Assembly: GCF_039871875.1 (NCBI RefSeq)
Contig: NZ_JBDPMD010000041.1
Span: 1-64,000 of the forward strand
Direction of reading: 5' to 3'
DNA: 64,000 nucleotides
DNA from: Sphaerisporangium sp039871875
GTDB taxonomy: Bacteria; Actinomycetota; Actinomycetes; Streptosporangiales; Streptosporangiaceae
Shown: in pieces, positions 7,796-16,336 of the stretch
Layout: each line of letters opens with the position of its first letter
How positions within the stretch are numbered: position 1 is the first letter of the stretch
Position numbers and translations under genes: made by a program
Notes under the pieces: model-generated
What the model saw: only the letters and a program-made list of their open reading frames with translations
Database searches by the model: none
What the model was told of the DNA's origin: nothing

Positions 7796-9103
7796 ATGCG
7801 TCGCCGCGGAGTACTCACCCTCATCGTGGTGACGCTTGTCATCGTCACAGCCGCCACGGTGGCCCTCGTCGTGGACTCCCGGCGGGTGCGCGGCACACCC
7901 GAGGCGGTGGGGCGGGCGTACCTGGACGCGTGGGCGGCCGAGGACCTGGAGGCGATGCGGGACCGGGTCGCGGCGCCGCCGGGCGACTTCGCCGAGGTGC
8001 ACCGGGCCGTGAGCGCCGAGCTGCAGATCACCTCCACCAAGCTGACCCCCGCGGCGGTGACGCGGCGGGGGGAGCGGTCGGCGGACCTGCCGTTCAGCGG
8101 GGTGCGGCAGATCGGGGAGCTCGGGCAGTGGCGGTTCTCCGGGGTGCTGCACCTGGCGGTCCGGAGCGGTGAGTGGAAGGTGATCTGGACACCCGCCACG
8201 CTGACGCCCGGGGTGGCGCCGAGCGAACGGCTGCGGCTGGCGGAGATCCCGGTGCCGGGCACGGAGCTGCTGACCCGGCAGGGGCGGCCGATGCCGCGGG
8301 ACAGCGGGGTGGAGACCTACGTCGAGGACCTGGTGGGGGAGATCGACGACCTGGACGAGACACCGCCGTCCGGGTGGGCGGTCGAGGCGGTCCCCGCCGC
8401 CGGGCGGCCCCGGCGGCTGGTGGTGTTCCGGCCTCCCATGGAGCGGCGGCTGCGCACCACCCTGGACTGGTGGACGGAGGCGGCGGCCGGTCGTGCCCTG
8501 GACGGGGTGAACCGGCCGGCGGCGATCGTGGCCGTCCGGCCCTCGACCGGTGAGGTGCTGGCGGTGGCGGACCGGCTGCCCGCGCAGGGCGCGTTCTCGG
8601 CCGCCTACCCGCCCGGCCCCGCGTTCACGCAGGTCGCCCAGCCCGCCGTGCTGCGGGACACCTTGGGCTTCGGTGCCCGCTTCAAGTCCGGACTCGGCGG
8701 GCGGTGCGGCACGGCCCGCGAGCCCTCAGCGGACGGCTCCGGAGCGTCGGTGTCCGCGACGCCTCTCTGTATGGCCCTGCTCGCCGCCGCCGCACAGAGC
8801 GGCACCTGGCGCCCGCCCCGGCTGATGTCCGAGCGAGCCGTCTCCCGCCTGGAAGGCATCGGCGGCCCCAAGCCCAAACGCCTCCCACCTCCCGTCGCGG
8901 TCCAGCTCCGCACCCTCCTCACCCCGTCCTCCGGCCTCCCCGCCGGCGTCTCCGGCACCTCCGGCACCGCTCCGGCCCTCACCGGCGCGGACCACTCCTG
9001 GTTCATCGGCTACCGAGGCGACCTCGCCTTCGCCGTCTTCGTCGAGCACGGCGCCCCCGACTCCGCCACCACCACGGCCGAACGGTTCCTGCGCGCCCTC
9101 TGA
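7796..9103 (+). CDS. Penicillin-binding-protein-like protein with degenerate transpeptidase domain
   Basis: A 435-residue membrane-anchored protein. Residues 5-26 form a signal anchor. About residues 38-130 form an NTF2-like domain of the MecA N-terminal type, followed by a shortened transpeptidase-like domain. PSTGEVLAVADRL matches the strand before the active site of class B PBPs. The segment that should carry the catalytic SxxK reads YPPGPAFTQ, so both Ser and Lys are missing. The KTG box is replaced by TSGTA in GVSGTSGTAPA. It therefore cannot be a normal transpeptidase. A role in cell-wall sensing or as a partner of an active PBP is inference. The start has GGGAGA upstream. Confidence 0.8.
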   Translation: MRRRGVLTLIVVTLVIVTAATVALVVDSRRVRGTPEAVGRAYLDAWAAEDLEAMRDRVAAPPGDFAEVHRAVSAELQITSTKLTPAAVTRRGERSADLPFSGVRQIGELGQWRFSGVLHLAVRSGEWKVIWTPATLTPGVAPSERLRLAEIPVPGTELLTRQGRPMPRDSGVETYVEDLVGEIDDLDETPPSGWAVEAVPAAGRPRRLVVFRPPMERRLRTTLDWWTEAAAGRALDGVNRPAAIVAVRPSTGEVLAVADRLPAQGAFSAAYPPGPAFTQVAQPAVLRDTLGFGARFKSGLGGRCGTAREPSADGSGASVSATPLCMALLAAAAQSGTWRPPRLMSERAVSRLEGIGGPKPKRLPPPVAVQLRTLLTPSSGLPAGVSGTSGTAPALTGADHSWFIGYRGDLAFAVFVEHGAPDSATTTAERFLRAL

Positions 9104-9104
9104 C

Positions 9105-10307
9105 TCACTTGGTGCGGGTCAGGCGGCGGAGGGCGAGTTCGGCGTACAGGGCGGTGCCGACGGGGAGGGTGTCGTCGGAGAAGCGGGCTTCGGGGGAGTG
9201 GTTGTAGGCGGACGTCGCGGGGTTCTGGTCCTCGGGGCAGGCGCCGAGGGCGATGAAGGCCGAGGGGATCTCGTCGCAGACGAAGCTGAAGTCCTCGGCG
9301 CCGGTGAAGGGCTGGGGGGACTCGATGTAGTGGTGGTCGCCGTAGAGGTCGCGGATGGTCCGGGAGGCGAAGTCGACTTCCTGGTGGTTGTTGACGGTCA
9401 CCGGGTAGCCGGCGTCGAACTCGGCTTCCAGCTCCAGGCCGTGGGCGGCGGCTATGCCTTTCAGCAACGTGACGGAACGGGTGCGGAGGCGCTCGTGGGC
9501 GGAGGCGGAGAAGGAGCGGAAGGTGGCCTCGAACCGGGCTTCCTCGGGGATGATGTTGTCGGCCGTGCCGGCGTGGAAGCTGCCGACCGTGACCACCACG
9601 GGGTCGAAGACGTCGAAGGCGCGGGTGACCATGGTCTGCAGGGCGGTGACCATCTCGCAGGCGGCCGGGATGGGGTCGCTGGCGTGGTGGGGCATGGAGC
9701 CGTGTCCGCCGGAGCCGCGCACGGTCACCACCAGGCGGTCGGCGGCGGCCATGATGGGGCCGCCCCGGCTGACGAACACGCCCTGGGGGAGCACCGAGCT
9801 GATCACGTGGAGGGCGTAAGCGGCGACCGGGCGTTGTCCCGCGGCGTCCAGCACGCCTTCGTCGATCATGAGTTTGGCGCCGCCGGCGCCCTCCTCGCCG
9901 GGCTGGAACATGAACACCACGTCGCCGGCCAGGGCGTCGCGGTGCGCGGACAGCAGGTGGGCGGCGCCGGCCAGCATCGTGGTGTGCAGGTCGTGGCCGC
10001 AGGCGTGCATCACTCCGGCGATCTCGGACGTCACCGGGCCGCCGCCGCGCTCGGTCAGGGGCAGCGCGTCCATGTCGCCGCGCAGCAGCACCGCGGGGCC
10101 GGGCCGGCCGCCGCGCAGCACCGCGGTGACCGAGCTGAGGCCCTTGCCGGTGGTCACCTCCAGCGGAAGGCCGTCCAGAGCGGCGAGCACCTTCTCCTGC
10201 GTGCGTGGGAGCTCCAGGCCGAGCTCCGGTTCGCGGTGCAGGGCGTGGCGGAGCCTCACCAGCTCGTCGCGCATGTCGTCGGCCGCTTCGCGAAGTGACA
10301 CCGGCAT
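9105..10307 (-). CDS. M20-family amidohydrolase
   Basis: A 400-residue cytoplasmic zinc hydrolase of peptidase family M20D, which cleaves N-acyl amino acids or related amides. Metal-site motifs are visible: LRGDMDALPL, HACGHDLHTTM, FQPGEEGAGGAKLM and GAEDFSF. HGSMPHHASDPI marks the dimerisation/lid domain. The ATG at 10307 is chosen because GGAGG lies 11 bases upstream and the sequence before it is not conserved-looking. It converges on the preceding gene with a single base between the stop codons. Neighbours give no hint of substrate; hippurate or N-acetyl amino acids are typical for the family. Confidence 0.92.
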   Translation of the reverse strand: MPVSLREAADDMRDELVRLRHALHREPELGLELPRTQEKVLAALDGLPLEVTTGKGLSSVTAVLRGGRPGPAVLLRGDMDALPLTERGGGPVTSEIAGVMHACGHDLHTTMLAGAAHLLSAHRDALAGDVVFMFQPGEEGAGGAKLMIDEGVLDAAGQRPVAAYALHVISSVLPQGVFVSRGGPIMAAADRLVVTVRGSGGHGSMPHHASDPIPAACEMVTALQTMVTRAFDVFDPVVVTVGSFHAGTADNIIPEEARFEATFRSFSASAHERLRTRSVTLLKGIAAAHGLELEAEFDAGYPVTVNNHQEVDFASRTIRDLYGDHHYIESPQPFTGAEDFSFVCDEIPSAFIALGACPEDQNPATSAYNHSPEARFSDDTLPVGTALYAELALRRLTRTK

Positions 10308-10499
10308 CGCTGCAATCGCCTCCTGGGTCGCTGGGTTGTCCTCGATCCTGCCAGGTGTCCCCGGTTGCTGTCCCCCTTCGCGGAGGTGAGCAGCATTTGA
10401 CCCTGCCTTGGGCTGCTGACGTCTTCCGAGGGGATAGAACCGAAATCGGGAGAATGAGGGGTTTGGTGGGTTTTCCTGCCACCCCGGGGAGGGGACGAC

Positions 10500-11078
10500 A
10501 TGCGAGTAGTCGCGGAGGAAACCACCCGCCACTGGTGGAGCTACGCCGTGCGCGGCGTCGCCGCCGTACTGTTCGGCATCCTGGCCATCGTCTGGCCGCT
10601 GATGACCCTGTTCACGCTGGTCGTCCTGTTCGGCGCGTTCGCCGTGATCAGCGGTGTGATCACCTTGGTCGGCACGGCGCGCGGCGACCACCCCGGCGAG
10701 TCGCGCCCCTGGGCCATCGCCTCCGGCGTCCTCGGCATCGCGGCCGGGGTGATCGCCTGGTTGTGGCCGGGCATCACGACGTTCGCCCTGCTCATGCTGA
10801 TCGCCGCCTACGCGGTGCTGATCGGCGGCGCGGAGATCGTGGCCGCGTTCCGGCGGCGCAGGTCCGGCGAGACCGAGTGGATGTACGTCGTCTACGGCGC
10901 CCTCGCGGTGCTGTTCGGGATCCTGATGTTCCTCTGGCCGGCGTCCGGGGCCCTGGCCCTCACCTGGCTGATCGGCATCTTCGCCATCGTGTACGGCGCG
11001 GCGCTGCTGATGCTGGCGTACCGGATCCGCGACGTGCGCCAGAAGGGCGCCGCGGGCACGGCCCCGCACGCCGTCTGA
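10500..11078 (+). CDS. DUF308 (HdeD-like) membrane protein
   Basis: A 192-residue integral membrane protein with about six transmembrane helices arranged as three internal repeats. Each repeat carries a version of LFGILAIVWPLMTLFTL, which is the DUF308/HdeD signature. HdeD of Escherichia coli is linked to acid resistance at high cell density; the role of actinomycete members is unknown. The ATG at 10500 has a strong purine-rich ribosome-binding site (GGGGAGGGG). It is divergent from the M20 gene and is followed by the lysine aminotransferase gene 115 bases later, probably as a separate unit. Confidence 0.88.
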   Translation: MRVVAEETTRHWWSYAVRGVAAVLFGILAIVWPLMTLFTLVVLFGAFAVISGVITLVGTARGDHPGESRPWAIASGVLGIAAGVIAWLWPGITTFALLMLIAAYAVLIGGAEIVAAFRRRRSGETEWMYVVYGALAVLFGILMFLWPASGALALTWLIGIFAIVYGAALLMLAYRIRDVRQKGAAGTAPHAV

Positions 11079-11125
11079 GCGACCACTCAAAAGAATCATC
11101 GCACCAGTCGGCGATAGGCCGAAAG

Positions 11126-11135
11126 ATATGCATAT
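11126..11135. promoter_or_regulatory. AT-rich palindrome upstream of lat
   Basis: ATATGCATAT is a perfect palindrome in an AT-rich patch 59 bases before the lysine aminotransferase start. Such sites can bind Lrp/AsnC-type regulators, which often control lat genes. This is inference from position and composition. Confidence 0.25.
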
Positions 11136-11193
11136 AGAAACCGTCAATACGGGAAGGTTGCCGGTGTAGCGTCCGATTCCCCTAGGAGGCGAC

Positions 11194-12492
11194 ATGAGCG
11201 CGATCGACCGCCTGTCCCGGCACCTGCTCATCGACGGCTACCACCTGGAGCCGGACCTGGAACGCAGCCAGGGGTCCTGGCTGGTGGACGCGCGCACCGG
11301 CCGGACCTACCTGGACTTCTACACGTTCTTCGCGTCGGCTCCCCTCGGCGTCAACCCGTTCGGCGACGACCCCGCGTTCACCGAACTGCTCGGCCGGGTC
11401 GCGGCCAACAAGCCGGCCAACTCCGACCTGTACACCTCCCACCTGGCCGACTTCGCCGACACCTTCGCGCGTGTGCTCGGCGACCCCGAGCTGCCCCACC
11501 TCTTCTTCGTCGAGGGCGGCGCCCTGGCCGTCGAGAACGCCCTCAAGTGCGCCTTCGACTGGAAGAGCCGCCACAACGAGGCCCGCGGCCGTCCCCGCAC
11601 GCTCGGCACCAAGGTGCTGCACCTGACCCGCGCCTTCCACGGCCGCAGCGGCTACACCCTGTCCCTCACCAACACCGACCCGGTCAAGACCGACCGTTTC
11701 CCCGTCTTCGGCTGGCCGAGGATCGACGTCCCCGCCATCCACCAGGGCGACGTGGAGGCCGCGGAGGAGCGGGCGCTCGGGCAGGCCCGCGCGGCGTTCG
11801 CGCGCCACCCGCACGACATCGCCTGCTTCATCGCCGAGCCCATCCAGGGCGAGGGCGGCGACAACCACATGCGGCCGGAGTTCCTGCGGGCCGTCCAGAG
11901 CCTCTGCCACGAGAACGACGCGCTGTTCGTGCTGGACGAGGTGCAGACCGGCGGCGGCACCACCGGCACGGCGTGGGCCTACCAGCAGCTCGGGCTGGCG
12001 CCGGACGTCGTGGCGTTCGCCAAGAAGGTGCAGGTCGGCGGGATCATGGCCGGGCGCAGGGTGGACGAGGTGCCGGACAACGTGTTCCGGGTCAGCGGGC
12101 GGATCAACTCCACCTGGGGCGGCGGCCTCGTGGACATGGTGCGCTCACGGCGGATGCTGGAGATCATCGAGCGGGACGGGCTGATCGCCCGCGCCGGGAC
12201 GCTCGGCGAGCGCCTGCTGACCGGGCTGCGCCGGCTCCAGGAGACCTTCCCCGGGCATGTGCTGGACCCGCGCGGCCGGGGTCTGATGTGCGCGTTCGAC
12301 GTGCCGTCCGGCAGGGACCGGTTCATCGCCGCCCTGCGTGACGATCAAGGGGTGCTGGTGCTGCCGGGCGGCGAACGGACCGTGCGCTTCCGTCCCGCCC
12401 TCTCGGTCACCGCCGAGGAGATCGACCACGGCCTCGCGGCCATGGCGCGGACCCTGTCCGCGCTGGTCAGCCCGATGACCGTGCCCGCCTAG
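11194..12492 (+). CDS. lat: L-lysine 6-aminotransferase
   Basis: A 432-residue PLP enzyme that moves the epsilon amino group of lysine to 2-oxoglutarate, giving piperideine-6-carboxylate (2-aminoadipate semialdehyde). It is a class III aminotransferase. The segments FFVEGGALAVENALKCAFDW, CFIAEPIQGEGGDNHM, LDEVQTGGGTTGT and the PLP lysine in VAFAKKVQVGG match the Lat family closely, as does the length. The start has AGGAGG upstream. In actinomycetes the enzyme serves lysine catabolism, osmolyte or beta-lactam precursor supply. No beta-lactam genes are here, so lysine catabolism is more likely. A terminator follows at 12526-12549. Confidence 0.95.
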   Translation: MSAIDRLSRHLLIDGYHLEPDLERSQGSWLVDARTGRTYLDFYTFFASAPLGVNPFGDDPAFTELLGRVAANKPANSDLYTSHLADFADTFARVLGDPELPHLFFVEGGALAVENALKCAFDWKSRHNEARGRPRTLGTKVLHLTRAFHGRSGYTLSLTNTDPVKTDRFPVFGWPRIDVPAIHQGDVEAAEERALGQARAAFARHPHDIACFIAEPIQGEGGDNHMRPEFLRAVQSLCHENDALFVLDEVQTGGGTTGTAWAYQQLGLAPDVVAFAKKVQVGGIMAGRRVDEVPDNVFRVSGRINSTWGGGLVDMVRSRRMLEIIERDGLIARAGTLGERLLTGLRRLQETFPGHVLDPRGRGLMCAFDVPSGRDRFIAALRDDQGVLVLPGGERTVRFRPALSVTAEEIDHGLAAMARTLSALVSPMTVPA

Positions 12493-12525
12493 AACGGTCA
12501 CCGTCGCCGCCTGCCGCAGGTATCA

Positions 12526-12549
12526 CCGGCGCCTTCCCCATGGCGCCGG
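12526..12549. terminator. Terminator between convergent lat and LuxR genes
   Basis: CCGGCGCC (12526-12533) and GGCGCCGG (12542-12549) are perfect 8-base arms with an 8-base loop, placed between two convergent stop codons. It can act on both strands. Confidence 0.7.
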
Positions 12550-12558
12550 CCCGGCGGG

Positions 12559-12801
12559 CTAGGCGTGCGATCCTCCCGGCGCGTCCCCGCGCCACAGACC
12601 GATGGCGGTCATGCGGCAGTCGGCGCCCAGTTTCGAATAGATGCGGTTGACGTGGTTCTTCACGGTCTTCTCGCTCAGGAATAGCCGCTGGGCTATCTCG
12701 CCGTTCGAGTGACCCGTCGCGATCAGCTCCATCACCTCGGCTTCGCGTTTGCTCAACTCTGCGTGCGCGTGCTCCTCGTACGTGGCGTCATCGACACTCA
12801 T
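12559..12801 (-). CDS. Small LuxR-type DNA-binding protein
   Basis: An 80-residue protein that is little more than a LuxR/GerE helix-turn-helix. LSKREAEVMELIATGHSNGE leads into IAQRLFLSEKTVKNHVNRIY, the recognition helix signature. There is no receiver, PAS or autoinducer domain, so any signal must come through another protein or through expression level. The ATG at 12801 is preferred because GGAGG lies a few bases upstream; an ATG at 12825 is the alternative. Its target genes are unknown. It lies between lat and the tRNA-His/orn pair. Confidence 0.85.
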   Translation of the reverse strand: MSVDDATYEEHAHAELSKREAEVMELIATGHSNGEIAQRLFLSEKTVKNHVNRIYSKLGADCRMTAIGLWRGDAPGGSHA

Positions 12802-12986
12802 CCGGCCTCCGGTGGCACGAATCATTGTCAGATCGCCGAGCCCCCCGCGCCTGCGGCGTAGCGGTATCTGTGCGAGCATAGCCCGCTGTTCCCGCCTTTG
12901 GGGTGCATGCCCCCGCAGAAAGGATGTTTTTCCGAAACATCCCGGAAAAGGGCGATGGCCGGTCCGATCGGACCGGCCATCCCATG

Positions 12987-13062
12987 TGGGGTGAGTGATG
13001 GGACTTGAACCCACGACATCCAGGACCACAACCTGGCGCTCTGCCAACTGAGCTACACCCAC
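12987..13062 (-). tRNA. tRNA-His (GTG anticodon)
   Basis: A complete cloverleaf on the minus strand. The acceptor GTGGGTG (13062-13056) pairs with CACTCAC (12997-12991) with one G-U pair, and an encoded CCA sits at 12989-12987. The D arm GCTCAGTTGGCAGAGC, the anticodon stem CCAGG/CCTGG with GTG at 13029-13027, and the T arm GTGGGTTCAAGTCCCAT are all present. The extra G at position -1, needed for His identity, is available at 13063. It lies next to orn, an arrangement often seen in actinomycetes. Confidence 0.97.
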
Positions 13063-13134
13063 CACGGCCGGGTTGTTCACCGCGGCACAAGGAAGAGTGT
13101 AGCGGGCTTTGGGGGGTTCTGACGCCGCCGCCGG

Positions 13135-13731
13135 TCAAGATCCGGTTATGGACTCCGCCACTTCACGTGCGGTCGCCGAGTCGGGGCCGGGCTGCGGCAC
13201 GAAGACCGCGGCCCGGTAGTACCGCATCTCGCGCACGCTCTCGGTGATGTCGGCCAGCGCGCGGTGGCCGCCCTGCTTGGCGGGAGAGGCGAAGTAGACC
13301 CGCGGGTACCACCGCCGCACCAGTTCCTTGACCGACGAGACGTCCACCATGCGGTAGTGCAGGTAGGCGTCCACCGCGGGCATGTCCCGCGCGATGAACG
13401 CGCGGTCGGTGGAGATGGAGTTGCCGCACAGCGGCGCCTTCTTGGGCTCGGCGACGTGGCGCCGGATGTAGTCGAGGACCATGGACTCGGCCTCGGCCAG
13501 GGTGACACCGTCGCCCAGGGCGGTGAGCAGGCCGGAGGAGGTGTGCATCTGGCGCACGACCTCCGACATCTGCTCCAGCGCCTCCCTGGGCGGTTTGATG
13601 ATCACGTCCAGACCTTCGTCCAGTTGGTTCAGATCGCCGTCCGTGACGACGCACGCCACTTCGACGAGCGCGTCCCGGCCGAGATCGAGCCCGGTCATCT
13701 CACAGTCGATCCAGACCAACAGGTCACTCAT
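13135..13731 (-). CDS. orn: Oligoribonuclease
   Basis: A 198-residue 3'-5' exonuclease of the DEDDh family that degrades short RNA oligomers and pGpG, the final step of RNA and cyclic-di-GMP turnover. The catalytic acidic residues appear in LLVWIDCEMTGLD (Exo I), NSISTDRAFIARDMP (Exo II) and KQGGHRALADITESVREM (Exo III, with the His). Length and motifs match bacterial Orn throughout. Adjacent to tRNA-His. Confidence 0.97.
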   Translation of the reverse strand: MSDLLVWIDCEMTGLDLGRDALVEVACVVTDGDLNQLDEGLDVIIKPPREALEQMSEVVRQMHTSSGLLTALGDGVTLAEAESMVLDYIRRHVAEPKKAPLCGNSISTDRAFIARDMPAVDAYLHYRMVDVSSVKELVRRWYPRVYFASPAKQGGHRALADITESVREMRYYRAAVFVPQPGPDSATAREVAESITGS

Positions 13732-13752
13732 GATGCCCAGCGTAGTGCCCGG

Positions 13753-15165
13753 TCACGAGGCCTTGAGAGAGTCCAGTACGCGATTGATCAGTGAAGTGTC
13801 CAGATTGTCAGGAACAGAGATGTAAAGCATGGAAGGTCGCTGGCCGGATCCCTGGTCCACGACGACGAACGCGCCCTCTTCGGTCTTCCACTTCCACCCG
13901 GCCTTCTTGGCCTCCTCGCCGAAGTCCATGCGGAACCGCAGGACCCAGCCCTTCTTGCCGCTGACGTCGATCGCCTCGTCCTTGAGGGCCTTCTTGTCGT
14001 GCGGCGGGCTGTAGAACACCGGCTCGTACCGCAGCAGCAGCTCACCGGTGATCTTGCGCAGGTCCTGGGGGCCGGAGTACTCGAACGAGTCGGGCAGCCG
14101 GCCGGACAGCACCGTGCCGAGCCAGTTGTTGCCCTGGCCGTCGTAGTTCTCCTGCGAGACGGCCTGGTAGCCGCTGGTCCACCGGGGGAAGCGCGGGTCG
14201 GTCGGGCCGTTGCCGTTGACCTCGGCCCAGCTCGGCACCGAGAAGGTGCCGCCGGGGTAGTAGAACTGCAGGCCCGAGCGCGGATCCTTGATCGTGTCGC
14301 CGTCGGGCTGCGCCAGCTCGGCGGGGAACGAGCCGGACTCGCTCGGCGCGGGCGTCGGAGGCTGCTCCAGCGGCGGGGTGACCTGCGGGTCCAGCGGCTC
14401 CAGCGTCTCGATGTCGCTCGGCTCCGGCGTCGGGCCGGCGAGCGGAGTGCGGTTGTTGACGAGACTCAGGCCGATGACCAGCGCCACGACCAGCAGGATC
14501 ACGACGGCGCCGCCGCCGAGCACCCACGGCAGCGGGCCGTTCTTCTTCTTCGGCGGCGGGGCCCCGAAGTCCGGCGACGGCATCTGGGCGGTGCCCCGGC
14601 CGCCCCACTGCTGCTGCCCCGGCTGCCCGCTGTACGACGGCAGCGTGGGGGCGCCGAACTGCTCGGTGCGCGGCGGCTGCCCGTACGGCCCCGGGCCGCC
14701 GGGCCCGCCGTAAGGCGCGCCGCCCTGCCCCGGCTGCCCGAACTGGGCGGGCCCGCCGTAGGGCCCGGGCTGGCCGGTCTGGCCGCCGCCCGGCAGCGGG
14801 TACGACGCGGCGCCGCTCCCCGGGCTCGGCGAGAAGCTCGGCTGCGTGCCGGTGCTCGGCTGGAAGGACGGCTGCGGGCCCGTGCCCTGCTGGACGGGCT
14901 GCGGCCCGGTGCCCGGGGAGGAGCCCTGGTCGGGCTGCCCCGGTGCCTGCGGCGGCCCGGCGTCCTGAGGCCGTCCCTGGGGGCCGGTGCCGGGCGCCGC
15001 CTGCGGCCCGGTGCCTGGCTGCGCCCACTGTCCCGTCGACACCGGGCCTTGCCCTTGCGTTCCCTCCACGGGATGGGTGGCGTCGGTCCACTGCGTGCCG
15101 TCCCACCAACGCAGTTGGGGGGTTCCGTACGGGTCGGGGTACCAGCCGGCGGGGGTCTGCGTCAT
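13753..15165 (-). CDS. DUF2510 membrane protein with proline-rich cytoplasmic region
   Basis: A 470-residue membrane protein. Residues 3-35 are a DUF2510 domain (PAGWYPDP and LRWWDGTQWT). A long Pro/Gly/Gln-rich disordered region follows (about 40-205). A transmembrane helix lies at about 212-233 (VLGGGAVVILLVVALVIG), and the extracellular part of about 235 residues ends in a globular domain with no family I can name. The ATG at 15165 is the only sensible start, since the domain begins immediately after it. DUF2510 proteins are common in actinomycete envelopes and some associate with secretion or division. Expression may be separate from the genes upstream, as there are 130 bases between them. 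Confidence 0.85.
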   Translation of the reverse strand: MTQTPAGWYPDPYGTPQLRWWDGTQWTDATHPVEGTQGQGPVSTGQWAQPGTGPQAAPGTGPQGRPQDAGPPQAPGQPDQGSSPGTGPQPVQQGTGPQPSFQPSTGTQPSFSPSPGSGAASYPLPGGGQTGQPGPYGGPAQFGQPGQGGAPYGGPGGPGPYGQPPRTEQFGAPTLPSYSGQPGQQQWGGRGTAQMPSPDFGAPPPKKKNGPLPWVLGGGAVVILLVVALVIGLSLVNNRTPLAGPTPEPSDIETLEPLDPQVTPPLEQPPTPAPSESGSFPAELAQPDGDTIKDPRSGLQFYYPGGTFSVPSWAEVNGNGPTDPRFPRWTSGYQAVSQENYDGQGNNWLGTVLSGRLPDSFEYSGPQDLRKITGELLLRYEPVFYSPPHDKKALKDEAIDVSGKKGWVLRFRMDFGEEAKKAGWKWKTEEGAFVVVDQGSGQRPSMLYISVPDNLDTSLINRVLDSLKAS

Positions 15166-15295
15166 GTTCGCCAGAATAGTGACATCCCGATTCTTTCGCG
15201 CATTTGCCGACCGGGAGAAACCTGTGGGTTCACTGACAGGTGGACCGCCGGTGCCGGTCCCGTATGTCGGCGGCCTGGGACGGAGCGGACTCCGA

Positions 15296-16324
15296 TCACT
15301 CTCGATTCTTCGCAAGGTCTGTAAGTTTCCGCGCGAGCCACTCCTCGGTCACCTCGTCGCCCGTCCAGGAGGCGAGGTCCACTCCGATCGGGGGCTTCTC
15401 CCCGGCCGCGACGGTCGCCTCCTTCACGATCAGTTTCCGCCCCTCCAGGGCCGCCAGGATCGTGGCCGTTCTCTGCTCGGGGCCGATCGGGAACCTGACC
15501 ACCCCCTCATCCCGCAGCAGATGCCGGAACGCCGCCAGGAGGTGACGCTGTTGCCCCAGGGAGTCCGGGTGGGTCAGCGGCGTGTAGCCGCAGTACACGA
15601 TCGCGAGGAAGTGGTTCGACAGGAACGCCTTGTGCACCGGGTCGCGGCCGAACAGCCCGAGCACGGTCGGCCCGAGATCGATCTCCGGGTCCACCGTGTA
15701 CGCGGCGTCCAGCCGATGTCCGCCCTGCAGGCACGCGAGGTTCTGCTTGCGACTCGGGAGCGGCGTGTTGCCGCAGCCGACGGCCAGCGCCTTGATCGCC
15801 GGGTCTCTGGTGTAACGGAGGAGAACGCCCTGGCAGATGCCCCACATGTGCCGGATGTACCGGGCGGGGACGTCCACGGGTATCTGTGCCCACTCGGGGT
15901 CGGTCAAGCCGCGCAGGAAGAAGACGAGGCTCTCTATCCACTTCTCGGGGTGCGCGGTGTAGATCTTGGGGAAGAGCTCGTTGGCGACGTCCTTGACGTC
16001 GAAGTTGAGATCAGCCGCCACAAAGCGGTTGAGCATCGCCTCACCTTGGAAGTCCACCGCCCATTTGTCGGGCTTGGTAGCGGAACGGCGGCTGATCGTG
16101 CCGGAGCGCGAGTAGAGCTTCCATTGCGGGTTGACCACGCGCACCCGGTCGCCCACCGCGAACGCCCGCGGGTCCGTGGGCACCTCCGTGAGGGCCTGTG
16201 ACCCGCGTTCCAGAGCTGGGCCGCCGGACGTGGCGGCGTCCCGCAGGACTCCCCGTGAGCCGATCGCGGCCGTGCCGGTGACGCTGTTCTCGTCGGATTC
16301 CTTGCCGGTAGGGATCGGTTCCAT
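15296..16324 (-). CDS. Uncharacterised protein, partner of the 701-residue protein
   Basis: A 342-residue soluble protein of no family that I recognise. Residues of about 50-95 look like a small beta-barrel (FAVGDRVRVVNPQWKLYSRS), similar in style to SH3/KOW-type domains. The rest is helical with no catalytic signature; AVGCGNTPLPSRKQ is its most striking motif. It has no signal peptide or membrane segment. Only 12 bases separate it from the upstream 701-residue protein gene, so they form an operon and probably work together. The possible link to the kinase and pseudokinase genes further upstream is inferred from position. Confidence 0.8.
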   Translation of the reverse strand: MEPIPTGKESDENSVTGTAAIGSRGVLRDAATSGGPALERGSQALTEVPTDPRAFAVGDRVRVVNPQWKLYSRSGTISRRSATKPDKWAVDFQGEAMLNRFVAADLNFDVKDVANELFPKIYTAHPEKWIESLVFFLRGLTDPEWAQIPVDVPARYIRHMWGICQGVLLRYTRDPAIKALAVGCGNTPLPSRKQNLACLQGGHRLDAAYTVDPEIDLGPTVLGLFGRDPVHKAFLSNHFLAIVYCGYTPLTHPDSLGQQRHLLAAFRHLLRDEGVVRFPIGPEQRTATILAALEGRKLIVKEATVAAGEKPPIGVDLASWTGDEVTEEWLARKLTDLAKNRE

Positions 16325-16336
16325 GCCGCGCCCCCG

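Noticed and set aside
9105..11231. Extended minus-strand frame joining the M20 gene with sequence upstream of it
   Set aside because: The additional N-terminal sequence is antisense to the DUF308 gene; the M20 fold begins at the ATG at 10307 with a ribosome-binding site.
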